The notes beneath the pieces are model-generated. The model made no database searches. It saw only the letters and a program-made list of their open reading frames with translations, and was not told the DNA's origin. From NCBI GenBank assembly GCA_020634495.1, contig JACKBR010000003.1:62001-126000 (forward strand): a DNA stretch of 64,000 nucleotides, read 5' to 3'. The DNA comes from Ardenticatenaceae bacterium. GTDB taxonomy: Bacteria; Chloroflexota; Anaerolineae; Promineifilales; Promineifilaceae. This document shows positions 61,505 through 64,000 of this stretch, one piece after another (position 1 is the stretch's first letter; the number at the start of each line of letters is the position of its first letter). Made by a program: the position numbers and the translations under genes.

Positions 61505-62290
61505 ATGACCAAAGAAATTGAATACACACAACAAGATGGTATTGCCACGCTGCGGGTGAACCGGCCAGCGGCGCGGAATGCGCTGAACTGGGCGGCGCAG
61601 GAACAGTTTGCCGCAGCGGTGGCAGAAGTTGGAGGGGATACGGCCGTTCGCGTCCTCATCATCACCGGGGCGGGGGACAAAGCCTTTGTGTCCGGTGGCG
61701 ATTTGAAGGAATTGAGCCAGCATCCAGAGCGCGAAGCGGGCGAGCGGCTAAACCGGGTAATGCGTGAGGCGTTGGTGCAGCTCACCCGGCTGCCCATCCC
61801 CGTGATTGCCGCCGTGAACGGCGATGCCTTTGGCGGTGGCTGCGAAATCCTCACCGCCTGCGATTTGCGCCTGGCCGCCAGCCGCGCCCGTTTTTGTTTT
61901 GCCCAGGTACGCAATGCGCTGTGTACCGGCTGGGGCGGCACGGGGCGGCTGGTAAACTTGCTGGGGCAGGCGCGGGCGCTGGATTTGCTGCTGACCTCGC
62001 GCATTTTTTCGGCTGAAGAAGCGCAGGCGATGGGATTTGTGCAGCAGGTGGTGGATGAGACGGTGGGGTTGGAAACGGCCGTTTCCCAATTGGCCCACAC
62101 CCTCATCCAGCTCCCGAAACACGCCCTGGCGGCCAGCAAGCAGCTTGTTTACACCGCCAGCCAGCTCCCGGTGACGGCAACGAATGCGCTAGAAACGGAA
62201 CTGTTTGTTGAGTTATGGTCTGAGCCAGATCATCTGGAAGCGTTGGCGGCGTTTCGGGAGAAACGACCGCCCAATTTTGGTCTGACGTAG
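61505..62290 (+). CDS. Enoyl-CoA hydratase/isomerase family protein
   Basis: 261 aa crotonase-fold enzyme. GDKAFVSGGDLKEL is the first oxyanion-hole motif and AAVNGDAFGGGCEILTACDLRLA the second. Both catalytic Glu positions are hard to assign: one is in the AQVRNALCTGWGGT stretch, where a typical Glu is replaced. It may therefore be a hydratase, isomerase or decarboxylase. No other beta-oxidation gene is adjacent. The palindrome GGGCGACCC/GGGTCGCCC follows the stop. Confidence 0.85.
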   Translation: MTKEIEYTQQDGIATLRVNRPAARNALNWAAQEQFAAAVAEVGGDTAVRVLIITGAGDKAFVSGGDLKELSQHPEREAGERLNRVMREALVQLTRLPIPVIAAVNGDAFGGGCEILTACDLRLAASRARFCFAQVRNALCTGWGGTGRLVNLLGQARALDLLLTSRIFSAEEAQAMGFVQQVVDETVGLETAVSQLAHTLIQLPKHALAASKQLVYTASQLPVTATNALETELFVELWSEPDHLEALAAFREKRPPNFGLT

Positions 62291-62311
62291 GGGCGACCCG
62301 CCGGGTCGCCC
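62291..62311 (+). terminator. GC-rich palindrome after hydratase gene
   Basis: GGGCGACCC and GGGTCGCCC form a 9 bp hairpin starting at the stop codon, followed by TTACA. It acts as a weak terminator or as a widespread small palindromic repeat. Confidence 0.5.
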
Positions 62312-62339
62312 TTACAGGTAACGGATAACGGACAACCCA

Positions 62340-63107
62340 TCACGCCGGTTCAGGCACCGTCTCATCTTCCTCACGCGGCTCGCCGTTCATCTCCTCACGG
62401 GGCTGGTATGGACTGCGCGCCACTACCTCAAAGCCCCACTGCGCCAGATTGCGGTCTGGCTCGCCGTCGAACTCAATCAGCATCAGGTAGCTTAAGGCCA
62501 GACGCAGGTCGTTGTAAATTTGCTCGATGAGGGTTTCTTTACGGCCGTTTTCCTGCAAGCGACTATGGCGGGCAGAGTTCCGGCTTTGGCGCTGCTGCAC
62601 CAGGTCATCACGCAAGGCAGTTACTGTTGCCAGGGGTGGCTGGGAAAACCGCTCCGCTTCAGGACGGCCGTTTTCCGCTTCAATATATTCATTCAGGCAG
62701 GCAATCATTTCAGACCGTTTCCGAGGCATCAAAATTTTACCCGCGCTGCGCCCCGTTTGGCGAACCATAAAGCCCCAGCCTTGCGCCAGCTCTGGCGTAG
62801 CCGCAAAATGACCCGTCAAAAGGTTACGAATCTGGCGCAGGGTGGCCCTGGCCGCCTGTTCACTTCGCTTGAGCGCTTCCGAAGCGGCGACCCGGGTTGC
62901 TTCCTGGTCGAAGGCAACATCTTGGGCCGTCAGGGCAGCGGGAACGGCCGTTGCCAGCCGAGCAGTAAACGGGGTGCGGTCAGCTTCTGGCAGCGTCGTT
63001 TCAAAAGCCAAAAACGCCTGCGCCAGCTCCAGAACCGCCTGCTTTTGGTCTGCACGGGGCAAATTGAGCCGCAGTGGTGAGCCGTTGTTAAACTGAATAC
63101 GTAACAT
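62340..63107 (-). CDS. Protein of unknown function
   Basis: 255 aa from ATG 63107, with AGGATGG before it. It is mostly helical by composition and rich in Arg, Ala and Gln. Blocks include LRLNLPRADQKQAVLELAQAF, GQTGRSAGKIL-like RQTGRSAGKILMPRKRSEMI and LIEQIYNDLRLALSYLMLIEFDG. It has no signal peptide and no membrane helix. The longer frame from 63440 adds an improbable N-terminus. No family is recognised. Confidence 0.6.
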   Translation of the reverse strand: MLRIQFNNGSPLRLNLPRADQKQAVLELAQAFLAFETTLPEADRTPFTARLATAVPAALTAQDVAFDQEATRVAASEALKRSEQAARATLRQIRNLLTGHFAATPELAQGWGFMVRQTGRSAGKILMPRKRSEMIACLNEYIEAENGRPEAERFSQPPLATVTALRDDLVQQRQSRNSARHSRLQENGRKETLIEQIYNDLRLALSYLMLIEFDGEPDRNLAQWGFEVVARSPYQPREEMNGEPREEDETVPEPA

Positions 63108-63826
63108 GGGTAACCATCCTTTGGGTTCGGTGGGCCTTTGCCAACAAAAGCCCCTGGCAAGCGCCGCCATTATTGGGTGGGCAGGTCTCAGACCAACCCC
63201 TACAGTCTGTGCAATTGATTGATTTTTTGAATTTGGGAGAAATCCCCCGGCGCTGGCAGCGCTTAAAACCGTTTTCTGAATTGGCAACCAGTCTAAAAAA
63301 GATTTTTTGGGATGAAAAGATGACTTTGGGGGGATAGATGCGGCTCTCAGCTTGGAGAACAGCCAAAAAATGGTGAAAAAAGAGACCGCAAAGCTGTGAG
63401 CAGGCCAGACCGCATGGTTTAAGCAAATATGACAAGCCACGATCTGGCGAATGACTTTGCCCAGGCTGTCTTCTGGCTTGGTGACGGGGTGGATTTTGGT
63501 GCAAACGGCCGTCTTGCATTCAAGACCTGATGCTTCACTGTTAGATCAAGGTGCTGTTAACTTCACGATCAAAGGTTCAATGCCAAACACACATTTTCTG
63601 AGCGCTTCAATAACGATTATGATTGCGTATAAAATTCAGCACCGCTGGAAGTAAAATGACGTTATCTATGATGTAAGCCATTGCCCGTACCATACCAAAA
63701 TGCGGTTTGCTCAAAAGTCTTGCGACTCATTTCCATGCCGCTATAATCACCTGATTATAAATGATGTAAATGCCCAAACCGTGGCTTTTTGCAACTGCCA
63801 GCAAAACAGACAAAGTGAATCAATTC
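63108..63826. other. Gene-poor stretch
   Basis: 719 bp without a frame that has both a ribosome site and protein-like composition. It contains one ACGGCCGT near 63507 and AT-rich sequence before hsdM. Promoters for hsdM are probably here but are not clear. Confidence 0.5.
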
Positions 63827-64000
63827 ATGTCACAAGACCCAAACTATCAAAAATTGGAACAAACGTTGTGGGCCGCTGCCGACAAATTGCGCGGCCACCT
63901 GGATGCAGCCGAATATAAACACGTTGTCCTCGGCCTGATTTTTCTCAAGTACATTTCCGACCGCTTTCAGGCGCTGTACGATGACCTGGCGGCGCGGGCC
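63827..64000 (+). CDS. hsdM: Type I restriction-modification DNA methyltransferase HsdM, 5' part
   Basis: The first 58 codons lie in the window. The N-terminal helical domain is unmistakable: [20 protein letters not shown] followed by [18 protein letters not shown]. HsdM partners with HsdS for adenine methylation and with HsdR for restriction. The rest of the system should follow beyond the window. There is no strong ribosome site before ATG 63827. Confidence 0.9.
   Translation, partial: MSQDPNYQKLEQTLWAAADKLRGHLDAAEYKHVVLGLIFLKYISDRFQALYDDLAARA

Noticed and set aside
63088..63519. 143 aa minus-strand frame upstream of the 255 aa protein
   Set aside because: Overlaps another frame, no ribosome site, low-complexity Cys/Pro mixture, no resemblance to a domain.
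1..64000. tRNA or rRNA genes
   Set aside because: I looked for GGTTCGAATCC-like T-arms and conserved rRNA blocks on both strands and saw none. A covariance search would be decisive.

Overview
The window reads as a moderately GC-rich bacterial chromosome segment, most likely from an uncultured Chloroflexota (Anaerolineae, Caldilineae or Ardenticatenia type). This is inference. It rests on long BTAD/NB-ARC/TPR regulators, LIV-type ABC clusters, FemAB-like proteins, many intergenic repeat families and many Chloroflexota-like hypothetical exported proteins. No rRNA, tRNA or CRISPR was found. Nearly every gene contains the palindrome ACGGCCGT (often GAAACGGCCGTTTC). It occurs well over a hundred times by eye, much like cyanobacterial HIP1, and it marks the proteins as ETAV, NGR or ERPF.

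Layout. 1-4.5 kb: a lipoprotein fragment, glycyl-tRNA synthetase behind a T-box leader, and isocitrate dehydrogenase kinase/phosphatase (AceK). 4.5-15.6 kb: a nine-gene minus-strand cluster with a complete LIV-type ABC importer, two acyl-CoA ligases and two alpha/beta hydrolases, suggesting uptake and CoA activation of an organic acid. 15.7-29.8 kb: the most unusual part. It holds two large BTAD (SARP-like) regulators, one with NB-ARC and TPR and the other also carrying a Ser/Thr kinase domain. Around them lie a patatin, a Dabb-like protein, an AEC transporter, exported and membrane proteins, an acetyltransferase-like protein and four very small ORFs with good ribosome binding sites. Five minus-strand promoters here share one architecture: SACG-N7-SACG-N9-TANNNT, i.e. 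heptamer direct repeats with an 11 bp period just upstream of the -10. That is the layout expected for SARP binding sites.

29.9-51.4 kb: mostly housekeeping and envelope genes. These include a metallophosphoesterase lacking its GNHD motif, hydrolases, YccF, an isocitrate dehydrogenase-like enzyme, two FemAB-like transferases, a zinc-ribbon coiled-coil protein, an L,D-transpeptidase, HAD, MFS, an EEP nuclease, DNA polymerase I, two acyltransferases, two FKBP proteins and a chromate transporter. 51.4-61.3 kb: an L-arabinose operon (ChvE-type binding protein, ATPase, permease, araB, araD, araA) divergent from a LacI-family repressor. Both divergent promoters carry a GTTAACGWTAAC operator just after the -10. 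61.5-64 kb: enoyl-CoA hydratase, a hypothetical protein, a gene-poor stretch, and the start of a type I restriction-modification hsdM at the edge.

Intergenic DNA is rich in small repeats: MITE-like elements with inverted ends and direct-repeat flanks, a CACAGAG palindromic family (one copy sits in frame inside a regulator gene), and hairpins built from degenerate 7-8 base words. Several genes have a -10 box only 5-8 nt before the ATG, suggesting leaderless mRNAs.
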